Shown: one piece after another, positions 17,388 to 27,313 of the stretch
Layout: each line of letters opens with the position of its first letter
How positions within the stretch are numbered: the first letter of the stretch is position 1
Source: JABDMH01 sp965223165
Lineage (GTDB): Bacteria; Bacteroidota; Bacteroidia; Chitinophagales; Saprospiraceae
Direction: 5' to 3'
Length of the DNA stretch: 64,000 bases
Assembly: GCA_965223165.1 (NCBI GenBank)
Contig: CBDCVQ010000001.1
Span: 159,089 to 223,088 of the forward strand
Translations under genes and position numbers: made by a program
The notes under the pieces: generated by a model
Databases searched by the model: none
The model's input: only the letters and a program-made list of their open reading frames with translations
Told to the model about the DNA's origin: nothing

Positions 17388-19420
17388 TTGAAACCTACCT
17401 CATCCATTGGGTAGATTTTATTAGCAAACATCCACAATCTAGTATCGTGAAAGCCAACACAGGACTACTGCTCACTATTCTTCTAATACTGACAAACCGC
17501 GGCTTTGCCCAACAAAGCCCTAGCCTAGCACCGGAAGCTACCGCCGACGAAGTCGCGGGCTCTTTCTGGGATGTTCCCCCTCTCGAAGAGGCCTTTATTG
17601 ACGCATCGCCAACTAAACGGAAAGACGGTATTCTCGTGGGCGAACTCGGCATCGATGGCGGCAATAAAGCGATGATTGTAAAGCTGGCCAAGGAGATCGC
17701 CGATAGTACGTATGGCATTTACGACAGCTTTCTCATAGCTTATAAGGGCAAACTCCTCTTTGAATCCTATTTCACGCAAAGTCGTATTAATCTGCCTCAT
17801 CCTCAATCATCAGCGACGAAATCCTACACAAGTTTGGCACTGGGCCGTGCCATTCAGTTAGGCTATCTGTCCATGGCCGATTTAGACAAACCCCTGGTCA
17901 GCTTTCTCAATGAGCTGGATCCAACAAAATTTGTTGAAGGCGCAGAAAAGATCACGCTACATAAGGCATTGACTATGAGCGGTGGGCTTCGCGTCAGTAG
18001 CGATAAATGGAAGGAACTTCAGGAAGATCCCGCGGCGTTACAGGGTCAAGGTCTGGTTCAGACGCTTCTCGAGCATAGCTCACCCATCACCGCGGAGTCT
18101 CAGGGCTATGCCTATGGCAACTTCAATTCAAACTTGGTGATGTCGGTCATTGAGGCGGTGGTGCCCGGGACGGCCAAGGACTTTATCAAACATGAGCTTC
18201 TCGACAAACTGGGCATCACGAATTATCGCTGGCAAACCCATGTGAGTGGTCTACCAGAAGCTGGTTGGCGGGTGAGCATGACACCACGGGATATGGTCAA
18301 GTGGGGTACACTCGTTTTGAACAAAGGCAAGTGGAACGGAGAACAGCTCGTACCAGAGGCGTATGTTACTAAGGCCACCAGTGCCATCACTCAACCTACC
18401 GAAACCTGGCAGCCTAAAACCTATCGCTACGGTTATTTTTGGTATCAGACGAACATAGATCTCGGCCCTAAGAGCTACAAGGCCCATTTAGCGTGGGGTG
18501 GCGGCGGACAACACATCATAGTGCTTGAAGAACTTGACCTAATTATTGTGGTCACTGGACAAGACATGGATGACACCATAATGACGCAGGTTTCAGAAAT
18601 CGTCCTACCTGCCTTTGCCCCAAATAAATCTCCTCTTCTCCAAGGCCCATATATAGGTCAAGAAACTCCCGGTCTCACTCCCAAGGCTTTCGCTCCTGGC
18701 ATGGTTACCACTGATGGTTGGGAGTATGGTGGTGCCTTCACACCTGATCTGGAAGAGTTTTATTTCCTTAGGTACAACGAGGAAACTGAAGACCAAGAGT
18801 TTGTGGTTGTTTACCAGAGAAATAATACCTGGTTAGACTCAGTTATCTCGCCCAGACTAGGGCAACCCTTTATCGCGCCTGATGGCCAGACACTGCATCT
18901 AGGTAAGCGGTATAAGAACCGTGGCGACAGCGGTTGGTCAGAAGTCAAAAACCTTGGAGCTCCATTTGACAGCTTACCTATTATGCGCCTCACAGCTTCG
19001 GCCAATGGTACCTACTTCTTTGACGAGTTTAAACGAGATTTCACCGGCTCCATTCGATATTCTCGATTAGTAAACGGAAAGCACGAAGATCCTAAACTGC
19101 TCAACTCAACCATTAATGCAGGAAAGAGCTTTCATCCATTTATCGCACCGGATGAGTCTTACCTCATTTTTGATGGCAAAAGAGAAGATGGATTTGGTAA
19201 CTCAGACATCTATATCAGCTTTAAACAGCAAGATGGCTCCTGGGGAGATCCCATCAACATGGGAGACCAGATAAACACAGAGGCCTGGGAAGCCTGCGCA
19301 ACCGTAACCCTCGATGGCAAGTACCTCTTCTTCAATCGGAATATGGGTTCAGACCAATATGAAAATGTGGATATCTTCTGGGTAGATGCCCGGATCATCG
19401 AACACCTTAGAACCCAATAG
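17384..19420 (+). CDS. Serine hydrolase (beta-lactamase family) fused to a PD40-type beta-propeller
   Basis: The 678-aa protein starts with a membrane or signal segment (about 24-43, ending GFAQQ). The beta-lactamase-like domain (about 60-410) keeps S-x-x-K as SATK, a Tyr-Gly-Asn motif (YAYGNF) and a Gly-rich third motif (WGGGGQ), so it looks active. From about 420 to 678 a WD40-like PD40 propeller follows, with repeated blocks such as FIAPDGQTLHLG and FIAPDESYLIFDG. It is 40-60% similar by eye to the C-terminal half of the protein at 20811, so the two arose by duplication. Its start overlaps the previous gene (ATGA). Substrates might be esters, amides or D-amino peptides; this cannot be told from the sequence. 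Confidence 0.85.
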   Translation: MIETYLIHWVDFISKHPQSSIVKANTGLLLTILLILTNRGFAQQSPSLAPEATADEVAGSFWDVPPLEEAFIDASPTKRKDGILVGELGIDGGNKAMIVKLAKEIADSTYGIYDSFLIAYKGKLLFESYFTQSRINLPHPQSSATKSYTSLALGRAIQLGYLSMADLDKPLVSFLNELDPTKFVEGAEKITLHKALTMSGGLRVSSDKWKELQEDPAALQGQGLVQTLLEHSSPITAESQGYAYGNFNSNLVMSVIEAVVPGTAKDFIKHELLDKLGITNYRWQTHVSGLPEAGWRVSMTPRDMVKWGTLVLNKGKWNGEQLVPEAYVTKATSAITQPTETWQPKTYRYGYFWYQTNIDLGPKSYKAHLAWGGGGQHIIVLEELDLIIVVTGQDMDDTIMTQVSEIVLPAFAPNKSPLLQGPYIGQETPGLTPKAFAPGMVTTDGWEYGGAFTPDLEEFYFLRYNEETEDQEFVVVYQRNNTWLDSVISPRLGQPFIAPDGQTLHLGKRYKNRGDSGWSEVKNLGAPFDSLPIMRLTASANGTYFFDEFKRDFTGSIRYSRLVNGKHEDPKLLNSTINAGKSFHPFIAPDESYLIFDGKREDGFGNSDIYISFKQQDGSWGDPINMGDQINTEAWEACATVTLDGKYLFFNRNMGSDQYENVDIFWVDARIIEHLRTQ

Positions 19421-19457
19421 AGCACTTCTATTCCAATGGCGAATTGAAAGCAAAACA

Positions 19458-20734
19458 ATGAAGCCCAGCATCGCTAACTGTATCCTATTACTTATTGTGC
19501 TTCTCTCCCTCGCAGCGGGACGTTCGAACAACTCTAACGCAATAGATCCAGGTGCCATAGGAAAAGACTCTCTCAGCTATACAAAAACGCTCACCATTCA
19601 TTCTGACATTCTAAATGAAGACAGAACCTTACACATAGCCTTACCAGAAAACTATTACCTACACTCAGAAGAGATTACCTATCCCATCTTTTTGCTCCTG
19701 GTAGATCAGTTCTTTCAGGTGACGGCAGGAGTCATAAAACACTTAAGTTCTGTCGAAAGAATTCCGGAGTTCATTCTGGTCAGTCTACCGGATGGCCCCC
19801 GCACTCCAAAAGTGTTTACAAATGGCAGCAATTTCTGGCGAGGAAACCAAACATTGGGCAGAGGAAATGAAGACTTGTTTACCCAACATCTGAAAGAGGA
19901 GCTCTTTCCCTACTTAAAAGAAAATTACAGGGCCAATGACTTTCGCATCGTCATGGGCACTTCCTACTCGTCCATTTACCCGTTACATTCTTTCACGAAG
20001 GAACCAATTTGTTTGACGCTCATATTGCTCTGGCCTCGGGAGATATTCTGAGTATGGGATATGAAGAAAATGGGAAAACCTTCATCGACCTATTTGTCGA
20101 CGATTTAAGAACCAAAAAGAGAACGACCGGATACCTATATGTCACTTCTGCAGAAGGTGATGGCGGCGAAACGGCACCCGAAATAAATGAGAATCTTATC
20201 GCCTTAGACAAGAGACTAAAACCTTATCAATCAGAAGATTTTCATTTCATATCAAAGCCGTTTCCCAATGAAGGTCACTATGATGTCGTACTACCCGGAT
20301 TAATGGAGGCGCTAAACATGATCTTCCCCATAGAAGACATGTATGCCAGGTATAGAGATCTCATTGCAAAACCTGGCAACGCCCTCCACAATATAGACGA
20401 GCACTATCAAAAACTGTCCAATAAGTACGGCTTTAAGCTAAGACCAAGGGGCGAAAGATGGAGAAGTGGCAATAGATTAAGTTGGGTAGGTCCCTACCTC
20501 CTACGACAAGGAAGAACGGAAGAAGCTATTGAAGTAATAAAGCGCTGGATCAGCTATCGCCCCGGCTCCCACAAAGCCTATGCTGAATTGTCAAAAGCCT
20601 ATGAAAAGGATAAGCAAGTCAGCAAAGCCATTCATGCACTCAAGAATGCCATCCACCTAACATCAAATTTATCCGATGATACAGGTAACGGCTACAAAGA
20701 AAAGTTGCTTGATCTTGAAGCAAAAGGAAATTAA
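19458..20734 (+). pseudogene. Secreted esterase with TPR tail, frameshifted
   Basis: Two frames form one esterase of about 425 aa. From ATG 19458 (MKPSIANCILLLIVLLSL, a signal peptide) the first frame covers an esterase-D-like alpha/beta hydrolase, including the nucleophile region MGTSYSS. It turns to nonsense after FTKEP near 20003. The second frame resumes with LFDAHIALASGDIL and runs to 20734, with the late catalytic His region (NEGHYD) and TPR-like helices. One missing A in CCAATTTG near 20003-20008 (CCAAATTTG expected) explains the break. The N-terminal part resembles the esterase half of the protein at 20811. It may be a real loss of function or a sequencing error. Confidence 0.75.
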
Positions 20735-20810
20735 CCAATTATCGAAATCCAGTTGGCCAGCGGTGAAGATCATCAAAGTACCTAGATCCCTATAACAAAA
20801 ATTTGGAAAC

Positions 20811-22811
20811 ATGAAAGCTACTAAACTAGCAATAGTGCTGACAGCCTTGTCCGTTCATTTGGCTATTGCTCAAGAAGAGGGTGTCAAAGAAAACACACAA
20901 AATCTAGCATGGCCCTCCTTAGCATTGCCACATATACAGGTAATCCCGATAAAAGACTCCAAGGCCGACAGGCAATATGAGCTTTATGTTAAACTGCCGG
21001 AAGGATATGCTGAGCATAGGGAGATAAAATACCCCGTCATCTACTATACGGATGCCATGTGGCATCTCGAAATACTATCTGCCGCCACAGAATACATGCT
21101 GGATGATGTTATTCTGGTGGGAATTTCCTGGCAAAAGGATATCAATGAAGACCTGAAAAAGGAAGTTGGAGCGCATGTCAGTCGTTTCCGAGACTACAGT
21201 CTAATGAAATCAACCAGGCAGGAAATTCAGGAAAAGTATCAATTGGGTCAAGCCAATGGACATCTGGATTTCATCCGCCATGAGGTGATCAAATACGTTG
21301 ACAACACCTATCGCACCGATCCGGATAGCCGTACCTATTTCGGCTATTCACTGGGAGGTGAATTTGGTGCCTATATCTTACTGACTCAACCTCATACCTT
21401 TGACAATTACATCCTGGGCAGTCCATCGATCAAAAGCGAAATTCCCTACCTAGCAGAGCTTAATGCTAAACTTGCATATAGAGATTCGACTAAAAACAAT
21501 AGCCTGCATGCCAATGTATTTCTGTCACGCGGCACCTTAGAGCAAGAGGCAGCTGAGCCTATCGAGGCGTTTGGTAGTTTACTGAAGGATAGAAGAGATC
21601 CCGGCTTATCCTTACATAGTAAAGTGATTGAAGGCGATCATGAAAGTGCCTTTCCGCTGACCGCCGTAAGCAGTGTTGCTTGGTTGTCGACATTGATCAG
21701 AGGGGATTCGACTAGTAATCCTGAGCTGTCATTCTGGGAGCAACCGCTCCTCAACAAAGCATTTATCAACGCGGCTCCAGAGGACCGAAAGGATGGACTT
21801 TCGGTGGGGGAATTGGGCATCGATGGTGGCCAAAAAGAGATGATCCTTAAGCTGGCAAAGGAGATCGCTAACCACAAACACGGTGGGTTCGACAGCTTTC
21901 TCATTACCCATAAAGACACGCTTATTTTTGAATCTTACTATCAGCGTGGCCGCATCAATCTGCCACATGGTCAGGCATCAGCCACGAAAGCCTACACCGG
22001 CTTAGCCCTGGGCCGGGCTATCCAGCTGGGTTATCTCACCATGGATGATCTAAACAAACCCCTGGTCAGTTTTCTCAAAGACTTGGATCCAACAAAACTT
22101 GTGGAAGGTGCCGAAAAGATCACCTTGCATCACGCCTTGACCATGCGCTCGGGTATTCGTATCAGTGAAGAACAGAGAGAAGCAATGAATAAAAAACCGG
22201 ACCAGCTCAAGGGTCAAGGGGAAGTTCAATCGCTACTCACGCATAGTACACCAATCACAGAAGAATCCCAGGTTTTCAACTATGGAGGCGATCCAGCATT
22301 GGTGATGCAAGTCATAGAGGCCGTCGTACCAGCATCGGCCAAAGACTTTATCAAAAAAGAACTGCTCGACAAATTGGGCATCAAGAGTTACATTTGGAAG
22401 ACGGCCCCTAGCGGTTTACCAGAATCTGGTTGGCGCACAAGCATGACATCGCGCGATATGGTCAAATGGGGCACCTTGGTCATGAACAATGGTAAATGGA
22501 ATGGCGAACAGTTAATTCCGGAAGCCTTTATCGCCAAGGCGACCCGTAGGATTCTGCAGACCGGTGATGATGATATTTACGGCGGCGGCAAGGATGTCTC
22601 CCATGAAGGGTATGGCTACTTCTGGTGGAGTGCCGATCTGAAACACGGTGCTAAAAGCTATTACGGCGCATCTGCCCAAGGTGGCGGTGGCCAGTATATC
22701 CTTCTGATCAAGGAGCTTGATTTGCTGATTGTGGTCACTGGCCACGATAATGATAACGCCACCCTACAGCTAGCTGCAGAGCGGGTTATACCGGCTTTTG
22801 TTGGGTCATAG
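20811..22811 (+). CDS. Esterase-D-like domain fused to beta-lactamase-family serine hydrolase
   Basis: The 666-aa secreted protein (signal peptide to about residue 20, LAIAQ) joins two hydrolases. Residues 40-300 form an alpha/beta esterase like ferri-enterochelin esterases, with nucleophile motif GYSLGG and a late His (EGDHES). Residues 310-666 are a beta-lactamase-like domain with SATK as S-x-x-K, a weakened second motif (NYGGD) and SAQGGGGQ. The second half closely matches the protein at 17384; the first half resembles the broken gene at 19458. The fusion therefore looks built from the two neighbours, or the neighbours were split from it. It is preceded by a 76-bp gap and ends the intact part of the cluster. 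Confidence 0.85.
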   Translation: MKATKLAIVLTALSVHLAIAQEEGVKENTQNLAWPSLALPHIQVIPIKDSKADRQYELYVKLPEGYAEHREIKYPVIYYTDAMWHLEILSAATEYMLDDVILVGISWQKDINEDLKKEVGAHVSRFRDYSLMKSTRQEIQEKYQLGQANGHLDFIRHEVIKYVDNTYRTDPDSRTYFGYSLGGEFGAYILLTQPHTFDNYILGSPSIKSEIPYLAELNAKLAYRDSTKNNSLHANVFLSRGTLEQEAAEPIEAFGSLLKDRRDPGLSLHSKVIEGDHESAFPLTAVSSVAWLSTLIRGDSTSNPELSFWEQPLLNKAFINAAPEDRKDGLSVGELGIDGGQKEMILKLAKEIANHKHGGFDSFLITHKDTLIFESYYQRGRINLPHGQASATKAYTGLALGRAIQLGYLTMDDLNKPLVSFLKDLDPTKLVEGAEKITLHHALTMRSGIRISEEQREAMNKKPDQLKGQGEVQSLLTHSTPITEESQVFNYGGDPALVMQVIEAVVPASAKDFIKKELLDKLGIKSYIWKTAPSGLPESGWRTSMTSRDMVKWGTLVMNNGKWNGEQLIPEAFIAKATRRILQTGDDDIYGGGKDVSHEGYGYFWWSADLKHGAKSYYGASAQGGGGQYILLIKELDLLIVVTGHDNDNATLQLAAERVIPAFVGS

Positions 22812-22995
22812 TGATCTCAGTGTCATCAGAGCGTATATGAATAGGTCTCTAAATGTGAGACACCAGATGCAATGTCCTTTCATTCCGTTTCATTTCATAT
22901 TTCATGTGAACGCTTTGGCGACATAGGCAGCTCGACGTAGGCAGGATGACTTCATGATCGTGTGTGAGATGCTGGCTACATGCTCGCGAAAACGG

Positions 22996-23540
22996 ACCTT
23001 CTATTTGGCAATGCAAGTCATTGATGCCGTGGTGCCTCGCAGCGCCGAAGACTTCGTCAAAAAAGAATTTCTGCATAAACTAGGCTCCACCAACTATGCC
23101 AGGCAGCCCGGCATCAGTGGCCTGCCTGCTGGTGGGTGGAAATCAAGCAAAACATCGCGTGCCATGCTCAAAATCTGGCCTCCTAGCATAAAACGATGGC
23201 CAATGCAAGGGCGAGCAGCTCGACTCCAGCCCGTTCATCACGAAGCAGCCAGCCGGGTCCTCCACGTCAGCGATGATGACATCTTCGGCGCCCCCCAGAC
23301 GTGTCCAATCAGGGCTATGGCTATTTCTGGTGGAGCGCCGATCAGACCCATGGCCATCAAAGCTACTTCAGCTACTCTGCTCAGGGTGGTGGCGGCCAGT
23401 TTGTCCCTCACATCGAGGAGCTACATCAGATACTTGTGGCTACAGGGCGTCCTAATTCTGTTGAAGAGCAAGACACTATCAGTGCCCTTCAGATGGTGCA
23501 GCGTGGGTATTGCCTGCCTTTGTTGAGTAGAGGGCATCGT
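22996..23540 (+). pseudogene. Decayed copy of the beta-lactamase-family domain
   Basis: The sequence translates in at least two frames into pieces of the C-terminal half of the protein at 20811. Frame one has MQVIDAVVPRSAEDFVKKEF and SGLPAGGWKSSKTSRAML; frame two, from 23301, has NQGYGYFWWSADQTHG and SAQGGGGQ. The N-terminal part with the SxxK serine is missing and several indels break the frame. It is a truncated tandem duplicate. Confidence 0.8.
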
Positions 23541-23742
23541 TCATAAAAGCTGATTCCCTCACTTTACCGCGATCGATGACATGAGGAACGTCCCATTTCT
23601 CTAGTAATGGTCAGTATATCAGCTATGCAATTCGAGGTCTCTGGTTCAACCAGTCAGGCATTCGCGTCACTCTCATTGGGATAATCCGGAGATATGCCAA
23701 CACATGGCTGCCTATAAGGTGCCTCGTCAGCCATCAATCATA

Positions 23743-23952
23743 CTATTCGCCCCTCGATCTTCTATATTTTCTCAGATTAATGACATTATGACCATATCTT
23801 AATCTGGAGTATTCCTCTATCACATCTACACTTCCGTGCGGACCTGGAGTACTCAAAATATAATTCCTCCTCTTTGCGGCCGCCCTATCAGGATCAGAAT
23901 AAAATCCACCAATTTGACCGTGATTTTCACAATAAACAAAGTACCTTGCCAT
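23743..23952 (-). CDS. Small protein of 69 aa, unknown
   Basis: I do not recognise this protein. It is polar and basic toward the end (RKYRRSRGE), with a beta-like N-terminus (MARYFVYCENHG). Its start lies 4 bp after the stop of the coiled-coil/beta-barrel gene and points the same way, so it is probably third in the SIR2-led operon. That spacing is the main support for it being a real gene. Confidence 0.5.
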   Translation of the reverse strand: MARYFVYCENHGQIGGFYSDPDRAAAKRRNYILSTPGPHGSVDVIEEYSRLRYGHNVINLRKYRRSRGE

Positions 23953-23956
23953 AATG

Positions 23957-24475
23957 CTATCTATTTAATTTAATAGGGAATGTCGTCTGTAAACCAAATG
24001 AATTCCTCTTCAAAAGGTCATCTTCTTCATCAGATTCAAAAACGTCATTTAGGCCATAAAAGATTTCAAAGTTCACAATTGATGCATCATCATCTTTCTT
24101 CATCGCAGAAAAGAGTATACCAAATCTAATGGAAGTTCGAGGGATGTGAGGTCCGATCTCCAACAGTCCCCGTATATGGAACCCTAGATTATTTTGCGAG
24201 AAACCAAGTTGATAATAGTCACAAAATATCTGAGAAGTAACAATTCGATCTTCAAAGACACCAATATATGCTTTCTGCGATTCCCGTATGATCCGACTTG
24301 TCGATATGGAATCAATGGTCTCCACCATTCGTTCCGATAACGAACCAATATTATTACCATAGTCAACCCTGGCTCCAACTGTAAAAAAGCTCACTTTAGG
24401 GGAATTATAGAAACTTTTACCCGATGCCTTCTCACTGATATACCTTGAGAATGAGAGATTCAAAGTTGGGACCAA
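23957..24475 (-). pseudogene. C-terminal part of a coiled-coil/beta-barrel protein, cut by an IS
   Basis: This is the downstream piece of the gene whose N-terminal part lies at 26024-27227. It codes for 171 residues of alternating polar and hydrophobic beta-strand sequence ending in FGLQTTFPIKLNR, typical of an outer-membrane barrel. It has no start of its own beyond a weak TTG. Joining it to the upstream part after removal of the IS and one copy of the 5-bp repeat gives the in-frame junction DDL-VPTLNL. Confidence 0.85.
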
Positions 24476-24532
24476 GTGTAACAGCCCCCTAATTGATCAG
24501 ACAGAGTTACAGATAATTAACTGTAAATTTAC

Positions 24533-24850
24533 ATGATGACTAGACGAACATTTAGCAAAGAGAAAAAGCTTCAGATACTGAAGGAGGCCAAAGTAGAGGG
24601 GGTGAAGAAGACATTGGATAAGTATGGGATTTATCCAGCGACGTACTATTCGTGGAGGAAGAAATACGAGCAGATGGGCGAAAAGGGTATGGACTACGGG
24701 ATGACCAAGGCACGCCTGAAGGAGATACGTCGCTTAGAGAAAGAGAATGCGGCCCTCAAGGAATTGATGGTGGAGAAGGACTTGAAGATCAAAATGCAGC
24801 AGGAGATCATAAAAAAAAACCGACCACAGTGGGCGAGAAAAAAGCGATAG
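24533..24850 (+). CDS. IS3-family transposase OrfA (helix-turn-helix)
   Basis: The 105-aa protein has an N-terminal HTH_Tnp_1 domain (RRTFSKEKKLQILKEAK, then YGIYPATYYSWRKKY) that recognises the IS ends, and a leucine-zipper-like C-terminus (LEKENAALKELMVEKDLKI). Near its end is the heptamer A-AAA-AAG (24838-24844) in the right phase for a -1 shift, which would make the OrfAB transposase. Confidence 0.92.
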   Translation: MMTRRTFSKEKKLQILKEAKVEGVKKTLDKYGIYPATYYSWRKKYEQMGEKGMDYGMTKARLKEIRRLEKENAALKELMVEKDLKIKMQQEIIKKNRPQWARKKR

Positions 24851-25869
24851 TGCGACGATATGCATCAGAGGGACTGGGCGTGGATAAGGGGTTGGCGTTG
24901 GTAGGGTTGAGTAGGAATCAATACTATCATCGGCGAGCCCGGGGTACCAGAAGGCCAGGCAGACCTATCAGCGAGTGCACCATGAAGTACATAGATGAGA
25001 CCACCCGGGAGGTGGTGCCGAACAAAGAAGTGGTGGAGCAGATCGAAAAGGTGCTGGAGGACCCCGATACACAATATGGCTATAAGCGAATGACTGCAGC
25101 TATGATGCTGCTAGGCTATATGATCGGCCGCAAGAAAGTGTATCGGTTGATGAAGGAAAATGGCTTGCTACGCAGACGGATTCGGCCAACAGGCAAGAAT
25201 CGGGTCCGAGGTAGGAAAGTGCAGCCGACCAGGCCGTTGGAAATATTGTCGATGGACATCAAGCAGGTGTGGGTAGAGGAACATGCACGTTCGGCGTATA
25301 TTCTTAATATCATAGATACCTTCACCCGCACCATCCTGTACAAGAGCTCAGCATACCATATGACTCAATACCAAGTACGTGCAGCATGGGAGCATGTCAT
25401 CGAGCATTACTTACAACCGGCAGATCTGAAAAACAAAGGCTTGGCCGTCGAAATTAGAAATGACAACGGCCCCCAGTTTGCCGCCACCATGGTGCGAGAA
25501 TTCCTAGCTGAGAACGGCTTGAACCAAGTGTTCACCTACCCGTATTGTCCCGAACAAAATGGCCATGTAGAAAGCTTTCACGCCATCTTGTCAGAGCATC
25601 TCAACCGGTTCTACTTTGACACCTTGGAGCAGCTCCAAGACACGCTGGAGTTATTCTACGAGAAGTACAATAGCGTCCGATTACATGGCTCCATAGCCTG
25701 TCTACCACCCTTGGTCTTCTGGCAACTATGGAGTATAGGGATGGTCAAGATGCATCACACCGAAAAGGGGAAAACCATATTTAAAATATCAGTACCCTAT
25801 TGGAAACTATCGGGTAAAGGATTCCTGAGGGAGTTTCCCTTATCCAAAGAAGCTAAAAGAGCTTCTTAA
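24838..25869 (+). CDS. IS3-family transposase OrfB (DDE integrase)
   Basis: The frame is open from 24652, but the real OrfB part begins at the slippery site (24838), reading KKAIVRRYASEG. It has an HTH_21-type region (QYGYKRMTAAMMLLG) and an rve integrase core. The DDE residues are the Asp of LSMDIKQVW, the Asp of RNDNGPQF and the Glu of VESFHAIL. It is produced by -1 frameshifting from orfA, as is usual for the family. About 345 codons are intact, so the element may still be active. Confidence 0.92.
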   Translation, partial: KKAIVRRYASEGLGVDKGLALVGLSRNQYYHRRARGTRRPGRPISECTMKYIDETTREVVPNKEVVEQIEKVLEDPDTQYGYKRMTAAMMLLGYMIGRKKVYRLMKENGLLRRRIRPTGKNRVRGRKVQPTRPLEILSMDIKQVWVEEHARSAYILNIIDTFTRTILYKSSAYHMTQYQVRAAWEHVIEHYLQPADLKNKGLAVEIRNDNGPQFAATMVREFLAENGLNQVFTYPYCPEQNGHVESFHAILSEHLNRFYFDTLEQLQDTLELFYEKYNSVRLHGSIACLPPLVFWQLWSIGMVKMHHTEKGKTIFKISVPYWKLSGKGFLREFPLSKEAKRAS

Positions 25870-26015
25870 AAAGTAAAAATGGCAGCTAGTAATTTAACTG
25901 CCATCCAGACCATCGGTACAAAGGTCACCGTCGGTCGTTTCCCTTAAACAGCAAAATTATGCATATTTGAAACCCTATTCTTTAACCCTGTAACGAAAGT
26001 CTGATATTTAGGGGG

Positions 26016-27227
26016 TCAAACCACCAAGTCATCTACCTCTGAAAACTGAACATCCCTTAGATTCAGTGGGTTAAAAAATTTATACCTATTCGAAGATACT
26101 TTCCCTCCAACGGACAGCCAATGTAATCTAATTTTACCCCGAGGCCTGAGTTTTGGAAATTTGTCCAAGATCTTTCTTCTATTATCTTCATATTTTCTCG
26201 TCTCCACACCTAGATCCCATCCAATCTTCGCTCTCTCGTACTTCCCACTCTCTATACTCCTCTCTTGTTCAGCGATCTCCAACTGCTGTTGGCTTCTATG
26301 CAACGAATCTTTGCTGTAAGTGTTTAGCACCATATCCTTCATCAACCCCGCTATTTGAGCTTGAATGCCAGCGATAGAACCATTCAATTTGGATTCGAGA
26401 TTTTCCACATCAATCTTCTTCAATTCATATACATATCTATCATAATCCGTTGGATTTTTACTGCCTGTGAATCCACTATTCAATTCCTTTAACCTAGCCC
26501 TCTTAATGGACTCCATGTTCTTTTTCTGCTCGATCAAAATCTTAAGATTATTCTCAAGCACTAGTTTCTGAGCTTTAAGTTGCCTGTCTTTATTGATATC
26601 TAACGGAGCCCCCTCTTTACTAACCGCCAAGTACTTTCCGATTTTTTTCTTGAGATCTTCTATTTGCTGATCTTTCTCTTCAACTGATTTTTCTAATTTA
26701 AGTTCTTCAATTTTATTTTTTTTCTTGTATAGCTCATTTTGCTGTTTTAAGTTCTCAAGTTCAGTGCGAATTGCTTTCACATCGTCAAATACAATTTGAA
26801 GTCCTTTTCCACCTACAAGAAAAGAGTGTTTCACTCCTAATTCTATGCCTGTTTTAAATTTGTTTTCAGAAAAAATTCCAGAAATACCATTGTTTACAGC
26901 GCCAGAAAAGCTGAATTCAGTGCTACTGTTGTCCCTCGAAATATTATAAGCAAAGGATAGTGCCTTGTTTTCTGTGCTTAATCCTACGAAGTTGCCAATC
27001 ATTCCATCTGAATTGGTGCTTATTAGATTGGAGAACTCCTTTTGAGCAAAGTAGTCTAAACGAGTATTTGCTAATGGCCCAGCTGCATCAACAAGTTCTT
27101 CAATATTTTGGTAGTACTTATCTTGTGCTAGTATTGAACTAGAACACATATAAATACAGAGCATAAATGTAATTCCACGTCGTCGATCATATATTTTCCC
27201 GCTGCTCTTCAGTAATGTTTCAATCAT
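26016..27227 (-). pseudogene. N-terminal part of a coiled-coil/beta-barrel envelope protein, cut by an IS
   Basis: The piece encodes 401 native residues, then two codons and a stop from the IS end. A signal peptide is likely (ITFMLCIYMCSSSILAQ, cleaved near residue 35). Residues 60-140 are beta-hairpin-like (ALSFAYNI, TEFSFSGAV, TGIELGVKHSF). A long charged coiled coil follows (about 145-350, rich in Lys, Glu, Gln and Leu), and then strands lead into the barrel piece at 23957. The restored protein is 572 aa. I do not know the family. It starts 87 bp after the SIR2-like gene on the same strand and probably shares its transcript. Confidence 0.8.
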
Positions 27228-27313
27228 GTTCCAAAGGTTTATCTAAGTAAATATTTTCAATGCATTGTGAGTCATATTCTCGGTGTGCCATGCATTATTG
27301 TATTGCGTGTTCC

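Larger units (their letters stand above)
24477..26023 (+). mobile_element. IS3-family insertion sequence, 1547 bp
   Basis: The element starts TGTAACAG and ends TCAAACCA. Its imperfect terminal inverted repeats (24477-24512 and 25988-26023) share CCCCCTAA, ATCAGAC and GTTACAG. It is flanked by a direct repeat CCAAG (24472-24476 and 26024-26028), a 5-bp target duplication. It carries orfA and orfB linked by a programmed frameshift site. It lies in opposite orientation to the gene it interrupts. The target can be rebuilt exactly, so insertion is recent. Confidence 0.92.
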
